A DNA stretch of 64,000 nucleotides from Asticcacaulis endophyticus (lineage in GTDB: Bacteria > Pseudomonadota > Alphaproteobacteria > Caulobacterales > Caulobacteraceae): positions 744,001 through 808,000 of the forward strand of contig NZ_BMZB01000001.1 in the NCBI RefSeq assembly GCF_014652575.1. Reading direction: 5' to 3'. Positions within the stretch are counted from its first letter, which is position 1, and each line of letters opens with the position of its first letter. Of the stretch, positions 33,159-42,806 are shown piece by piece. The notes beneath the pieces are model-generated. The model saw nothing but the letters and a program-made list of their open reading frames with translations. It was not told the origin of the DNA and did no database searches. The position numbers were made by a program, and so were the translations under genes.

Positions 33159-33878
33159 ATGACCGACGACACCAAATCTCAAGATACCCCAACCTGGGGG
33201 CCGATGCGTTCATTTGGACGCATCAAGGCGCGCACCTTAAAGCCGCGTCAGGCCAGCCTGTTCGACAGCCTTTTGCCGCAGATCGTACTGGATGAGGCGC
33301 GGTTGGCCAGAATCGTGGCTGATCCCCGCATCGAATATGCTGACGCAACCGAAGTTTGGCTCGAAATCGGGTTTGGTGGCGGTGAGCATATGGCCGCCCA
33401 AGCCGGTCATCATCCGCACGCCCTGATCATGGGCGGGGAGCCGTTCCTGAATGGCGTCGGTTCGGCCCTGCGCCATATCGATGAGGCGGGACTTAACAAT
33501 GTCCGCCTGCTGGCCGGGGATGTGCGGCCGCTGATTGATCAATTGCCCGATGGATTTATCGAGCGCATTTTCATCATGTTCCCCGATCCGTGGCCCAAGG
33601 CGCGCCACCATAAGCGCCGTTTTATTCAACCTGAGACGATTGCCGCCTTTGCGCGGGTGCTAAAGGACGGCGGGCGGGTGCGTTTTGCGACCGACTGGGC
33701 CGACTATGCCGACTGGACGCTGGAGCGGTTTTTGAAAAGTCCGGATTTCATCTGGCCCGCCGAAGGTCAGGCCGCGTGGAATACACCGCCGGCCGACCAT
33801 GTCACCACGCGCTATGAGGAAAAAAAGTTGGGCGATTGTGCGCCGATCTTCTTCGATTTTGTCAGAAAGCCACGGTAA
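33159..33878 (+). CDS. trmB: tRNA (guanine-N7-)-methyltransferase
   Basis: 239-aa SAM-dependent enzyme making m7G46 in the tRNA variable loop. The Rossmann motif I is LEIGFGGGEH, and the family motif is IMFPDPWPKARHHKRR. A basic N-terminal stretch with RSFGRIKARTLKPRQ is typical. The SAM source, metK, is directly upstream; the conserved order XRE-metK-trmB is kept. No unusual features. Confidence 0.93.
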   Translation: MTDDTKSQDTPTWGPMRSFGRIKARTLKPRQASLFDSLLPQIVLDEARLARIVADPRIEYADATEVWLEIGFGGGEHMAAQAGHHPHALIMGGEPFLNGVGSALRHIDEAGLNNVRLLAGDVRPLIDQLPDGFIERIFIMFPDPWPKARHHKRRFIQPETIAAFARVLKDGGRVRFATDWADYADWTLERFLKSPDFIWPAEGQAAWNTPPADHVTTRYEEKKLGDCAPIFFDFVRKPR

Positions 33879-34042
33879 CCGCATAGTGCATGGTGCAAAA
33901 CTCGCCTGATGCGCTAATGTTCGGCATGAATGCCACAAAAATCAGATTTAGATAAGTTTTTTGAAAAAACCTCTTTTCAGCCGCCTGAAAATGAGACTTA
34001 AATGAGGCACGGTTTCGAGGGGCGGGGGCCCGCAGCGTACAG

Positions 34043-34648
34043 ATGGAAAGCCTGCATAAGACTTCGGGGGCAGTCGTCTTTGCTTTCCTTATTTTACATC
34101 TGACAAATCATCTGGTGGGACTGATGGGCATTGACGCTGCCCTTCAGTTCATGGACGCTGTGCGTCTGGTTTACCGCCATCCGGTGGTTGAGATGGGCCT
34201 GTTTTTGGCCCTGACCTTACAGATCATCACCGGCTACGCCCTGTGCCGCGATATCTGGACGGAGCGCAAGGATATTATCCATCAGCTACAGGCGGCGTCC
34301 GGTATCTACATGGCCGTCTTTATGATTGTCCATGTCGCCATGATCGGGGTGGCGCGCTATGTGTTCAATCTCGATACCAATGCCTATTTCATCGCCGCTC
34401 AGTTTCAGGTTTGGCCGTGGCAGTATGTGGCGTACGGCTTTTACGGGCTGGCGATCATGGCGCTGTTTACCCACATGGGCTGCATCGCCTTTGACATATT
34501 CAAGAAAAAGAACCGGCCCGCCGCCTGGGTCATGCTGTTGCTGGTGGTCGGTATCGGCGGCTATGTGACCTATCTTTTGATGGCCATGTACGGCGGCTAT
34601 CTCTATGGCATTGAGATTCCGGAAGAATATTCCCGCTTCGGAACATAA
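34043..34648 (+). CDS. Heme-b-like membrane protein resembling SdhC/FrdC
   Basis: 201-aa protein with about five hydrophobic helices (near 9-29, 47-67, 86-106, 125-147, 160-182). His residues in helix 1 (HLTNHL) and helix 3 (FMIVHVAM), and another in helix 4 (FTHMGC), are placed like the heme ligands of the single-subunit cytochrome b anchors of succinate:quinone reductases. No sdhA or sdhB is nearby, so it may be an orphan quinone- or heme-binding protein. The ATG has only a weak ribosome site. Assignment rests on topology and His placement. Confidence 0.45.
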   Translation: MESLHKTSGAVVFAFLILHLTNHLVGLMGIDAALQFMDAVRLVYRHPVVEMGLFLALTLQIITGYALCRDIWTERKDIIHQLQAASGIYMAVFMIVHVAMIGVARYVFNLDTNAYFIAAQFQVWPWQYVAYGFYGLAIMALFTHMGCIAFDIFKKKNRPAAWVMLLLVVGIGGYVTYLLMAMYGGYLYGIEIPEEYSRFGT

Positions 34649-34654
34649 GTGGTA

Positions 34655-37477
34655 CTAACGTGCGAGCGACGCCCGCGCCTTGGCCAGCACTTTTCCCGTC
34701 TGTTTCAACTCTGGATCAAGCACTTTCAGCAGTTCTTTTTTAAGCTGGGATTTTTGACTCTTGTTCAGGTGCGCATGATCATCATTGGCCGGATTGACGT
34801 AGAACGCATCGACCGCGCGCTCCCCGTAACAATCGATGTGGGCCGAGGCGATATTCAGTTTCGCCTGACTTAAAGCGTCGACGATATCGGCCAAAAGCCC
34901 GGAGCGGTCGCGGCCGGACACTTCGATAATGGTGGCGTGATTACAGCTATCGTCGTCAAACACCACCGTCGGCGCGATTGCAAATGCGGCCATGCGCGCC
35001 GCCAGCGGTTTGCGCCCCATCTCCAGCGGCTTTGCCCCACCGACTGCCGCCTTTTCAAGCGCGCTTTGGGCCAGTTTCAGGTTGCGTTCGGTATCGTGGC
35101 CATAAGGCAGGCCCTGAATATCCTGAACGTAGAAAATATCGAGCGCCAGCCCGTCTTTTGAGGTGAACACCTGCGCGCCGACGACATTGGCGCCCAAATT
35201 GGCCAGCGCCCGCGACAGATCGGCAAACAGGCCGGGCCGGTCCCTGGCGGCGACAGACAGCGCCGTGGCATTGCGCTTAGGGTCAACATAGGCCAGAGCC
35301 GAGGGATGACCGGCCTCGGCTGAGCGCGCCAGCACGGCATGATCCAGCACTTCACTTTCGCTAAACGCCACCACATAGGAATCTTCCATCGTGGCCAGCC
35401 AGTCACGGATATCCGGCTTTTGGGCCATTAGATGGGTGCGCGCGGCCTCAGAGCGTTCGCGGATATTTTCACGGGCAAAGCCAGCGGCATCGGCTTCACG
35501 GCCACCGCGGAAGACGGCCTCCGTCGCGTGCAGCAGATCGCGCATCAACTGGCCTTTCCAGCCGTTCCACACACCGGGACCGACCGCGCGGATATCGGCC
35601 ACGGTCAGCACCAGCAGCAACCGCAGACGCTCCGGCGTTTCAACAATCCGCGCAAAGGCGGCGATGGTTTCAGGATCGGACACATCGCGTTTTTGCGCAA
35701 AATCCGATAGCACCAGGTGATTGCGCACCAGCCATGCCACCTGATCGATCTGCCAGTCTTTGAGGCCCAACCTATCGCAGGCCTTACGCGCCGCCCGTTC
35801 GCCGCCGATCTCCTGACCGTCTTCGCCGCCCTTACCGACATCATGCAGCAGCATGGCCAAATACAGCGTCTCTTTGTCCGCCAGATGCGGCAGGATCGAC
35901 GACGACAGCGGGTGGTCTTCGGTATAGCGGCCGGTTTCGATATCGCGGATGATGCCAATAGCGCGCAGGGTGTGATCATCGACCGTATAGGCGTGATACA
36001 TATTGAACTGGGTCTGGGCGACGATATGGCCAAATTCAGGGATATAGCGGCCCAGCAATCCGGTTTCGGTCATCAGCGACAGGGTACGGTACGGGTTTTT
36101 GCCGCGCACCAGAATATCGAGGAACAGCTTGGCGGCCTTGGGGTCGCGCCGCAAAGCCGGATTGATCAGCTTCAAATTGCGGTTGATGGCGGTAAAGGCA
36201 TCCGGATGCAGGTCAAGCTCCAGCCGGTCGGCCATCTTGAACAGCGAAAACATCGCTTCGGGCGACTTGATGAAGATGTCGGGCGACTGCACGCTTAAGC
36301 GGCCCGCGTCGATGATAAAGCCCGGATGGTCGGGCTTGGCCAGCGACATGATCGACGACTGGATCATGTAGCTGAGTTTGCGCAGCGGCTTGGTCTGCTG
36401 GGCCTCAAGTTTGGTGCAGAAAATACGGGTCAGGGCACCGACTTCCTTGGTGACCACAAAATAACGGCGCATGAAACGCTCAACGGCCGGTTCGCCGTTT
36501 TTATCAATATAGCCCATGCGCTGGGCGATTTCGGGCTGGACATCAAACCCAAGCCGGTCATCGCCCCGTCCGGAGATGATGTGCAGCAATATGCGCACCT
36601 TCCACAAAAACTCAAAGGCCGCGAGGAAGGTGGTGCGTTCCTTATCGGTCAGTATGGTTTCCAGCGCAAACCAGCCCTTATTGACCGGCGACGGCGTGGT
36701 ACCGGCCAGAAACTTGGCCAGCCAGAACAGGGTATGCAGATCACGCAGCCCCCCCTTGCCCTCTTTGACATTGGGTTCAACCACATAGCGGGCATCACCG
36801 AGCTTGGCATGGCGGTTGTCGCGCTCATCCAGCTTTGCTGCAATGAAGGCGTAGGCACCGTTGCGGATGACATCTGACGCCAGCTTGTCTTTGAGGTTCT
36901 GCACCAGATCAAGATCACCGGCGATGGGCCGGAATTCCAGCACGGCGGTCAGGATCGTGTGATCATCCCTGGCATATTTTAGGGTTTCATCGACGGTGCG
37001 CGAGGCATGGCCGACCTTGAAGCCCAGATCCCACAGGCTGTAGAGAATGAATTCGATCACGCTTTCTGAGTGCGGCGTTTCGCGCCAAGCCCGCAGAAAC
37101 AAAAGATCGATGTCGGAATAGGGGGCAAGCTCGCCCCGTCCGTAACCACCCACGGCGACCAGCGATAACCGCTCACCCTCGGTCGGGTTGCGGGCGCGGT
37201 AGACGTGGGTCAGGGTAAAGTCCCACAGGGCGCTGATGATTTCATCGGCACATTTCGCCACGGCGCGGGCGGTCGATAAGCCGCCTTTTTCATGGTCGAT
37301 ATTGGCCAGAATACTTTCCCTACCCTGATCCCAAGCTTCTTTCAGGATCGCAATCGCCCGCCGTCTGAGATCATAGACATCGCCCGTCGAGTCCTCATAG
37401 GCCTGCGTCAGCTTTTGACGCAGGAGCTGCCCGTTGATGCGGAACTGGTAAGGATGCGGGTGGGTATGGGTCAACAT
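34655..37477 (-). CDS. glnD: Bifunctional uridylyltransferase/uridylyl-removing enzyme
   Basis: 940 aa, the normal length. It senses glutamine and modifies PII proteins, controlling nitrogen assimilation. Domains in order: nucleotidyltransferase (GGYGRGELAPYSDIDLLFL, about 110-130), GlnE-like helical region, HD hydrolase (LLHDVGKGGEDG) and two C-terminal ACT domains (SVAARDRPGLFADL, IEVSGRDRSGLLADI) that bind glutamine. All catalytic motifs are present. It lies convergent to the SdhC-like gene (6-bp gap). It may connect physiologically with GdhZ and GabT in this window, both glutamate-linked. Confidence 0.94.
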   Translation of the reverse strand: MLTHTHPHPYQFRINGQLLRQKLTQAYEDSTGDVYDLRRRAIAILKEAWDQGRESILANIDHEKGGLSTARAVAKCADEIISALWDFTLTHVYRARNPTEGERLSLVAVGGYGRGELAPYSDIDLLFLRAWRETPHSESVIEFILYSLWDLGFKVGHASRTVDETLKYARDDHTILTAVLEFRPIAGDLDLVQNLKDKLASDVIRNGAYAFIAAKLDERDNRHAKLGDARYVVEPNVKEGKGGLRDLHTLFWLAKFLAGTTPSPVNKGWFALETILTDKERTTFLAAFEFLWKVRILLHIISGRGDDRLGFDVQPEIAQRMGYIDKNGEPAVERFMRRYFVVTKEVGALTRIFCTKLEAQQTKPLRKLSYMIQSSIMSLAKPDHPGFIIDAGRLSVQSPDIFIKSPEAMFSLFKMADRLELDLHPDAFTAINRNLKLINPALRRDPKAAKLFLDILVRGKNPYRTLSLMTETGLLGRYIPEFGHIVAQTQFNMYHAYTVDDHTLRAIGIIRDIETGRYTEDHPLSSSILPHLADKETLYLAMLLHDVGKGGEDGQEIGGERAARKACDRLGLKDWQIDQVAWLVRNHLVLSDFAQKRDVSDPETIAAFARIVETPERLRLLLVLTVADIRAVGPGVWNGWKGQLMRDLLHATEAVFRGGREADAAGFARENIRERSEAARTHLMAQKPDIRDWLATMEDSYVVAFSESEVLDHAVLARSAEAGHPSALAYVDPKRNATALSVAARDRPGLFADLSRALANLGANVVGAQVFTSKDGLALDIFYVQDIQGLPYGHDTERNLKLAQSALEKAAVGGAKPLEMGRKPLAARMAAFAIAPTVVFDDDSCNHATIIEVSGRDRSGLLADIVDALSQAKLNIASAHIDCYGERAVDAFYVNPANDDHAHLNKSQKSQLKKELLKVLDPELKQTGKVLAKARASLAR

Positions 37478-37526
37478 GAACTACAGGTGGTTATGCCAGG
37501 GATGTTTGGCAACGTGATTTGGCAAC

Positions 37527-40262
37527 TTAAGCATCGATCTTAACCAGATTCCGTAAACGATAGATGACCTCTAAGGCTTCTCTGGGGCTTAAATCATCAG
37601 GGTCTAGCGCTAACAGCGCTTTTTCGGCTTCGGATTGTTGTTGCGGCGCAACATTTTTGACCGGTTCCGGTTGGAGGCTGGCAAACAACGGCAGGTCATC
37701 CAGCTTGAGGCGGGTGGCGTTTTCCGACTCTAACCGCTCCAGAATATCGCGGGCTCGGGCCACGACACGGGGCGGCATACCGGCCAGTTTGGCGACCTGC
37801 ACCCCGTAAGAGCGATCCGCTGCCCCCTTTTTGGCTTCGTGCAGGAAGATCAGATCGCCGTTATGTTCTTTGGCGGTCAGGGAGATATTCTCGCATGCCG
37901 ACAGCAGTTGCTCCAGCTTTGACATCTCATGGTAGTGGGTGGCAAACAGGGCCCGGCATTTGATAGTTTCATGCAGGTTTTCAGCGGAAGCCCACGCAAT
38001 CGCCAGCCCGTCAAAGGTCGCTGTGCCGCGCCCGATTTCATCCAGAATAACGAATGAGCGATCCGTGGCCTGACTGAGGATCGCCGCCGTTTCAACCATT
38101 TCCATCATGAAGGTCGAACGCCCCTGCGCCAGATCATCACCGGCCCCAACGCGGGAAAACAGCCGGTCGACCACGCCCAGCTTAAGCGATGCGGCGGGCA
38201 CATAAAGCCCCGCCTGCGCCATAATGATCAGGATCGCGTTCTGGCGCAAAAAGGTCGATTTACCGGCCATGTTCGGCCCGGTGACCAGCGACAGTCGTGC
38301 TCCGGCTTGCCCCGACGCATCAAGGCAGCAGTCATTGGGGGTAAACGGCTTGCCCTCAGACCGCAAGGCCTGCACCACAACCGGGTGCTTGGCGCCCTTG
38401 GCGTCAAACAGCGGCCCATCGAAAATGACCGGGCGGGTGGCCTCATGATCCTCGGCCCACTCGGCGGCCGCACAGGCGACATCAAGCCCACAGACCGCGT
38501 CGAACATCTGCTGCAATTCGTGGGTCAGATGACGCACCTCTTCGCGCAAGTCCTCGAAAATGGCGAGTTCCAGCGTCAGGGCATCGGAGGCCGCGCGCTG
38601 AATCCGGCTATCGAGATCGATCAGCTCCGTGGTCGAATAACGCACCTGATTGGCCAGAGTCTGGCGATGGATAAAGTGCGCGGCATTAGGTAACGTGGCA
38701 ATGCCTTCGGCCTGTTTGGCTGACAGTTCGATAAAGTAGCCCAGCACACCATTATATTTGATCTTGAGCGGCAGGCCCGTCTCGCCCTGAAGTTGGGCTT
38801 CCAGTTGCAGAATGACCTGACGGCTATCGTTCCTTAAATTGATCGCCGCGTTGAGATTGGCGTTATAGTTCGGACGGATAAAGCCGCCGTCGCGCGCCAT
38901 AAGCGGCGGCTCATCGACCAGCGCCTGACCTAAGCGGTAGTTCAGGGCCTCAACGGCTTCGGAAGGCGTAAGCGACGTAATCTGGGCCATGATCTCAGCC
39001 GGATGGGTATCGAGCGCCGAGCTATCGCGATCCGCCGATTGCAGCCGTTGGATCAGCCCGCCCGCATGGCTGAGGCAGTCCTTGATGACCTTAAGGTCAC
39101 GCGGGCCACCGCGCCCAAGGCCGAGCCGTGACAGGGCGCGCGCCATATCGGGCAGACCGCGCAAAGTATTGCGAACCTCCTGACGCAAACCTCTACGCTC
39201 GATCAGCCACTCAACCGCATCAAGGCGGGCATTGATCGCAAGCGGATCAATCAGCGGCCGCGCCAGCCGTGCCGACAACAGGCGCGAACCGCCTGACGTC
39301 ATGGTGCGGTCGATGGCGGCAATTAATGAGCCTTCGCGGCCACCGCGCTGGGCCCGGTCGATTTCGAGCGAGGCCCGGGTTGACGGATCGATGGCCAGAA
39401 AGGTCTGGGCCCCCAGCCTTCGCGGCGCTTTGAGCACCGGCAGCTTACCGGCCTGAGTGACATCGATATAGGCGGCAATCAGGCCAAGCGCCGACACCTC
39501 CGCTGGACTGAACGCGCCAAAACCATCAAGGGTTTCAACGCCGTAAAGCCGCTTTAGCCGCGTTAAGCCCGCCGCCGGATCGGACAGGGCCGCAGCTTGA
39601 GGCTGAATGACGCCGCCCAAGACCTTGACCAGACCGTAAACCGCCTCATCGCCCAGCAGGCGGTCGGCCACCAGAGTCTCAGACGGCCTGAGCGCCGACA
39701 GGTGCGACCCCAGACTTTCCGGCGTGACCTCCAGACATTCGACGTCGCCGGTCGACAGTTCCACACAGGCCAGTGCCATAACCCCGGCCCGCGCAGATAT
39801 GGCCACCAGCCGGTTGGCACCACTGGCCTCCAGCAAACTGTCTTCGGTCAGGGTGCCGGGGGTGACGATGCGCACAATCCCGCGTTTGACGACCGATTTT
39901 GAGCCGCGTTTCTTGGCCTCTGCCGGGTCTTCGAGCTGATCGCACACGGCGACTCTGAAACCGGCGCGGATTAACTTGGCTATATAGGCTTCGGCGGCAT
40001 GGGCCGGCACGCCCGCCATGGGTATGTCTTCGCCCTGATACTTACCGCGTTTGGTCAGCGCCAGCCCTAACGCGGCGGCAGCCTTTACGGCGTCGTCAAA
40101 GAATACCTCATAGAAATCGCCCATGCGGAAAAACAAAAGTGCATCGGGTTGAGACGCCTTGGTCTCAATATATTGCGCGATAACGGGCGTCGCACCTTCT
40201 AAGCGCGCCGCCAATTCTTCGGGAGTAATTTCGGGGGTCGAAAACGAAGCATTCATGTCCAT
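37527..40262 (-). CDS. mutS: DNA mismatch repair protein MutS
   Basis: 911-aa mismatch sensor and ATPase. The N-terminal mismatch domain carries FFRMGDFYEVFFDDA with the wedge Phe and Glu. Connector, lever and clamp follow, then the ABC ATPase with Walker A GPNMAGKSTFLRQ, the signature region and GRGTATFDGLAIAWA. The start is either ATG at 40262 or ATG at 40256; neither has a clear ribosome site. It lies upstream of glnD in the same direction (49-bp gap), an arrangement known in alphaproteobacteria. Divergent from maeB. Confidence 0.95.
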   Translation of the reverse strand: MDMNASFSTPEITPEELAARLEGATPVIAQYIETKASQPDALLFFRMGDFYEVFFDDAVKAAAALGLALTKRGKYQGEDIPMAGVPAHAAEAYIAKLIRAGFRVAVCDQLEDPAEAKKRGSKSVVKRGIVRIVTPGTLTEDSLLEASGANRLVAISARAGVMALACVELSTGDVECLEVTPESLGSHLSALRPSETLVADRLLGDEAVYGLVKVLGGVIQPQAAALSDPAAGLTRLKRLYGVETLDGFGAFSPAEVSALGLIAAYIDVTQAGKLPVLKAPRRLGAQTFLAIDPSTRASLEIDRAQRGGREGSLIAAIDRTMTSGGSRLLSARLARPLIDPLAINARLDAVEWLIERRGLRQEVRNTLRGLPDMARALSRLGLGRGGPRDLKVIKDCLSHAGGLIQRLQSADRDSSALDTHPAEIMAQITSLTPSEAVEALNYRLGQALVDEPPLMARDGGFIRPNYNANLNAAINLRNDSRQVILQLEAQLQGETGLPLKIKYNGVLGYFIELSAKQAEGIATLPNAAHFIHRQTLANQVRYSTTELIDLDSRIQRAASDALTLELAIFEDLREEVRHLTHELQQMFDAVCGLDVACAAAEWAEDHEATRPVIFDGPLFDAKGAKHPVVVQALRSEGKPFTPNDCCLDASGQAGARLSLVTGPNMAGKSTFLRQNAILIIMAQAGLYVPAASLKLGVVDRLFSRVGAGDDLAQGRSTFMMEMVETAAILSQATDRSFVILDEIGRGTATFDGLAIAWASAENLHETIKCRALFATHYHEMSKLEQLLSACENISLTAKEHNGDLIFLHEAKKGAADRSYGVQVAKLAGMPPRVVARARDILERLESENATRLKLDDLPLFASLQPEPVKNVAPQQQSEAEKALLALDPDDLSPREALEVIYRLRNLVKIDA

Positions 40263-40391
40263 AACTTAAACACTGTTAACCTTTGTGCCTAGCTATTATG
40301 CGGCACATTACACAGTCATTTTTCAAAGCCTTAGTTGACCCAAGGGTAAGTGTGCGGCGCCTGCGAAACAAACGCATATTTTAAGTGAAGT

Positions 40392-40405
40392 TTTGTGCGC
40401 ACAAA
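40392..40405. promoter_or_regulatory. Perfect 14-bp palindrome TTTGTGCGCACAAA
   Basis: Self-complementary 14-mer in the 238-bp divergent mutS/maeB region, 95 nt before the maeB ATG. It does not fit the alphaproteobacterial LexA box (GTTC-N7-GTTC). The regulator is unknown. Confidence 0.35.
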
Positions 40406-40500
40406 TTTTAGTCGCCTTTGTCGTTAAGGTGTTGATATAAAGCCCGTAAAATAAAAACCACCGGGAATTTATAATATAAAAGGCCGAAACCGAGTATCTC

Positions 40501-42783
40501 ATGCCAATTGAAAAACAAACCTTCAGTGATGAAGAAGCGCTAAACCTTCACCAATTTCCGCAACCGGGCAAGATTGCTCTGATGGCCACCAAGCCCATGG
40601 CGACCCAGCGCGATCTGGCGCTGGCCTATTCGCCGGGCGTGGCCGTGCCGGTGCGCAAAATTGCTGAAAACCCAGACCTCGCCTACGACTATACCGCCAA
40701 AGGCAACATGGTGGCGGTGATATCGAACGGCACCGCTATTCTGGGGCTGGGCAATCTGGGGGCGCTGGCCTCAAAGCCGGTCATGGAAGGCAAGTCGGTG
40801 CTGTTTAAGCGCTTTGCCGATATCGACAGCTTCGATATCGAAGTGACGACGCAGGACCCGGATGAGTTCATCACGGTGGTGAAAAACATCACGCCAGCGT
40901 TCGGCGGCATCAACCTTGAAGACATCAAGTCGCCGGAATGTTTCATCATCGAGTCCGCCTTGCAGGACATGGCCGATATTCCGGTTTTCCACGACGATCA
41001 GCACGGCACGGCCATCATCGCCGCTGCCGGTCTGATCAACGCACTTGAGGTTACCGGCAAACGCTTTGAAGACGTCAAGGTTGTCCTGTGTGGTGCCGGG
41101 GCGGCGGGCCTGTCGTCGCTCGGCCTGATCAAGGCCATGGGCGTGAAGCCTGAAAACACCACGGTCGTCGATATTCACGGCGTGGTCTATAAAGGCCGCA
41201 CCATCGATATGGACCAATGGAAATCGGTCCACGCCACCGATACGCCTAAGCGGACTTTGGCCGAAGCTCTGGTCGGGGCCGATGTGTTCTTAGGTCTGTC
41301 GGCCAAGGGCGTGCTGACGCCGGAAATGGTCGCGACCATGGCCCCTCAGCCGATCATCTTTGCCATGGCCAACCCCGATCCGGAAATCACCCCCGAAGAT
41401 GTGGCCAAGGTCAGATCCGACGCTATTGTTGCCACCGGTCGTTCGGACTATCCCAATCAGGTCAATAACGTCCTGGGCTTTCCCTACATTTTCCGTGGGG
41501 CGCTCGATGTCCGGGCCCGCCGCGTGAACCATGAAATGAAGATCGCCTGTGCCCAGGCTCTGGCCCAACTGGCGCGCGAAGATGTGCCCGACGAAGTGGC
41601 CGCCGCCTATCAGGGCCGTCACCTGAAATTCGGGCGCGACTACATCATTCCGTCGCCGTTCGATCCGCGCCTGATCTGGTACGTGCCGCCGTTTGTCGCT
41701 CAGGCCGCCATGGACACCGGTGTGGCGCGCAAGCCGATTGAGGATATGGAAGCGTACCGCAAGGAACTGGCCCAGCGTCTCGATCCGTCGGCGGGCTTTT
41801 TGCAAAATATCACGGCGTCAGTCCGGTCGCGCCCCTCTAAGCGCATCGTGTTTGCTGAGGGCGAAGACATTCGCGTCATCCGCGCCGCCCATGCCTTTAA
41901 GGCGCAAGGATTGGGGACGCCCATCCTGTGCGGTCGTGAAAGTCTTGTGCATGAGAGCATGCGTAAAGCGGGTCTCAATCCGGCGGAAGAGAACATTGAA
42001 ATCATCAATGCCCGTCTGACCGACCGCCGCGACGCCTATGCGCAGCTTTTGTATTCCCGCCTGCAACGCAAAGGCTACTTAAAGCGCGATGTGGAGCGTC
42101 TGATCAACCTCGACCGTAACTCGTTTGCCGCCGCCATGCTGATTTCCGGCCACGCCGACGGTATGGTCACTGGCCTGACGCGGTCGTTCGATCAGGCCTT
42201 TGAGGACGTGCTGCGCGTGGTCGATCCGGCACCGGGCGGCCGTGTCATGGGCATGTCGATCATCCTCGCTAAGGGCAAGACGGTGTTTATCGCCGATACG
42301 ACCGTGGCCGAACTGCCGACCCCGGAAGAGCTTGGTGATATTGCGATCGAAGCGGCCATGGCGGTGCGCCGCATGGGTCACACCCCGCGCGTCGCGTTCA
42401 TGAGCTACACCACCTTTGGTAACCCGGCCGGGGAGCGCGGTGAACGTGTGGCCCGCGCCGTGGAACTGCTCGAAAAGCGCGGCGTCGATTTTGAGTTCGA
42501 AGGCGATATGCCGCCTGACGTGGCGCTCAATCCCGACACCTGGGCCAACTATCCGTTCCAGCGCCTGACGGCTCCGGCCAATGTGCTGATCATGCCAGCC
42601 ATTCAGTCGGCCTCTATCGGCACCAAGCTGATTGAGGCTCTGGGCGGGGCAACCGTGGTCGGCCCGCTTTTGCTCGGTCTGTCAAAGCCGGTGCAAATCT
42701 GTCAGTTGTCGGATTCGGTGTCGAAAATCCTGACCATGGCGACCTTTGCCGCCTATGATGTGCGCGCTGATATCGGCGGGTAA
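40501..42783 (+). CDS. maeB: NADP-dependent malic enzyme with phosphotransacetylase-like domain
   Basis: 760-aa two-domain protein. Residues about 1-430 form the malic enzyme: YSPGVAVPV, the metal-site PVFHDDQHGTAI and the cofactor loop CGAGAAGLSS. Residues about 440-760 resemble phosphate acetyltransferase (KRIVFAEGEDIRVIRAA, SGHADGMVTGLTR) and usually serve allosteric control, for instance by acetyl-CoA, rather than catalysis. It converts malate to pyruvate plus CO2 with NADPH formation. The gene ends at a strong terminator that overlaps the next gene. Confidence 0.94.
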   Translation: MPIEKQTFSDEEALNLHQFPQPGKIALMATKPMATQRDLALAYSPGVAVPVRKIAENPDLAYDYTAKGNMVAVISNGTAILGLGNLGALASKPVMEGKSVLFKRFADIDSFDIEVTTQDPDEFITVVKNITPAFGGINLEDIKSPECFIIESALQDMADIPVFHDDQHGTAIIAAAGLINALEVTGKRFEDVKVVLCGAGAAGLSSLGLIKAMGVKPENTTVVDIHGVVYKGRTIDMDQWKSVHATDTPKRTLAEALVGADVFLGLSAKGVLTPEMVATMAPQPIIFAMANPDPEITPEDVAKVRSDAIVATGRSDYPNQVNNVLGFPYIFRGALDVRARRVNHEMKIACAQALAQLAREDVPDEVAAAYQGRHLKFGRDYIIPSPFDPRLIWYVPPFVAQAAMDTGVARKPIEDMEAYRKELAQRLDPSAGFLQNITASVRSRPSKRIVFAEGEDIRVIRAAHAFKAQGLGTPILCGRESLVHESMRKAGLNPAEENIEIINARLTDRRDAYAQLLYSRLQRKGYLKRDVERLINLDRNSFAAAMLISGHADGMVTGLTRSFDQAFEDVLRVVDPAPGGRVMGMSIILAKGKTVFIADTTVAELPTPEELGDIAIEAAMAVRRMGHTPRVAFMSYTTFGNPAGERGERVARAVELLEKRGVDFEFEGDMPPDVALNPDTWANYPFQRLTAPANVLIMPAIQSASIGTKLIEALGGATVVGPLLLGLSKPVQICQLSDSVSKILTMATFAAYDVRADIGG

Positions 42784-42806
42784 TCTTCTTCAAATAGAAT
42801 AAATGT

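Noticed and set aside
33951-33970. A/T hairpin between trmB and the SdhC-like gene
   Set aside because: 7-bp arms of only A/T around one base; too weak for a terminator.
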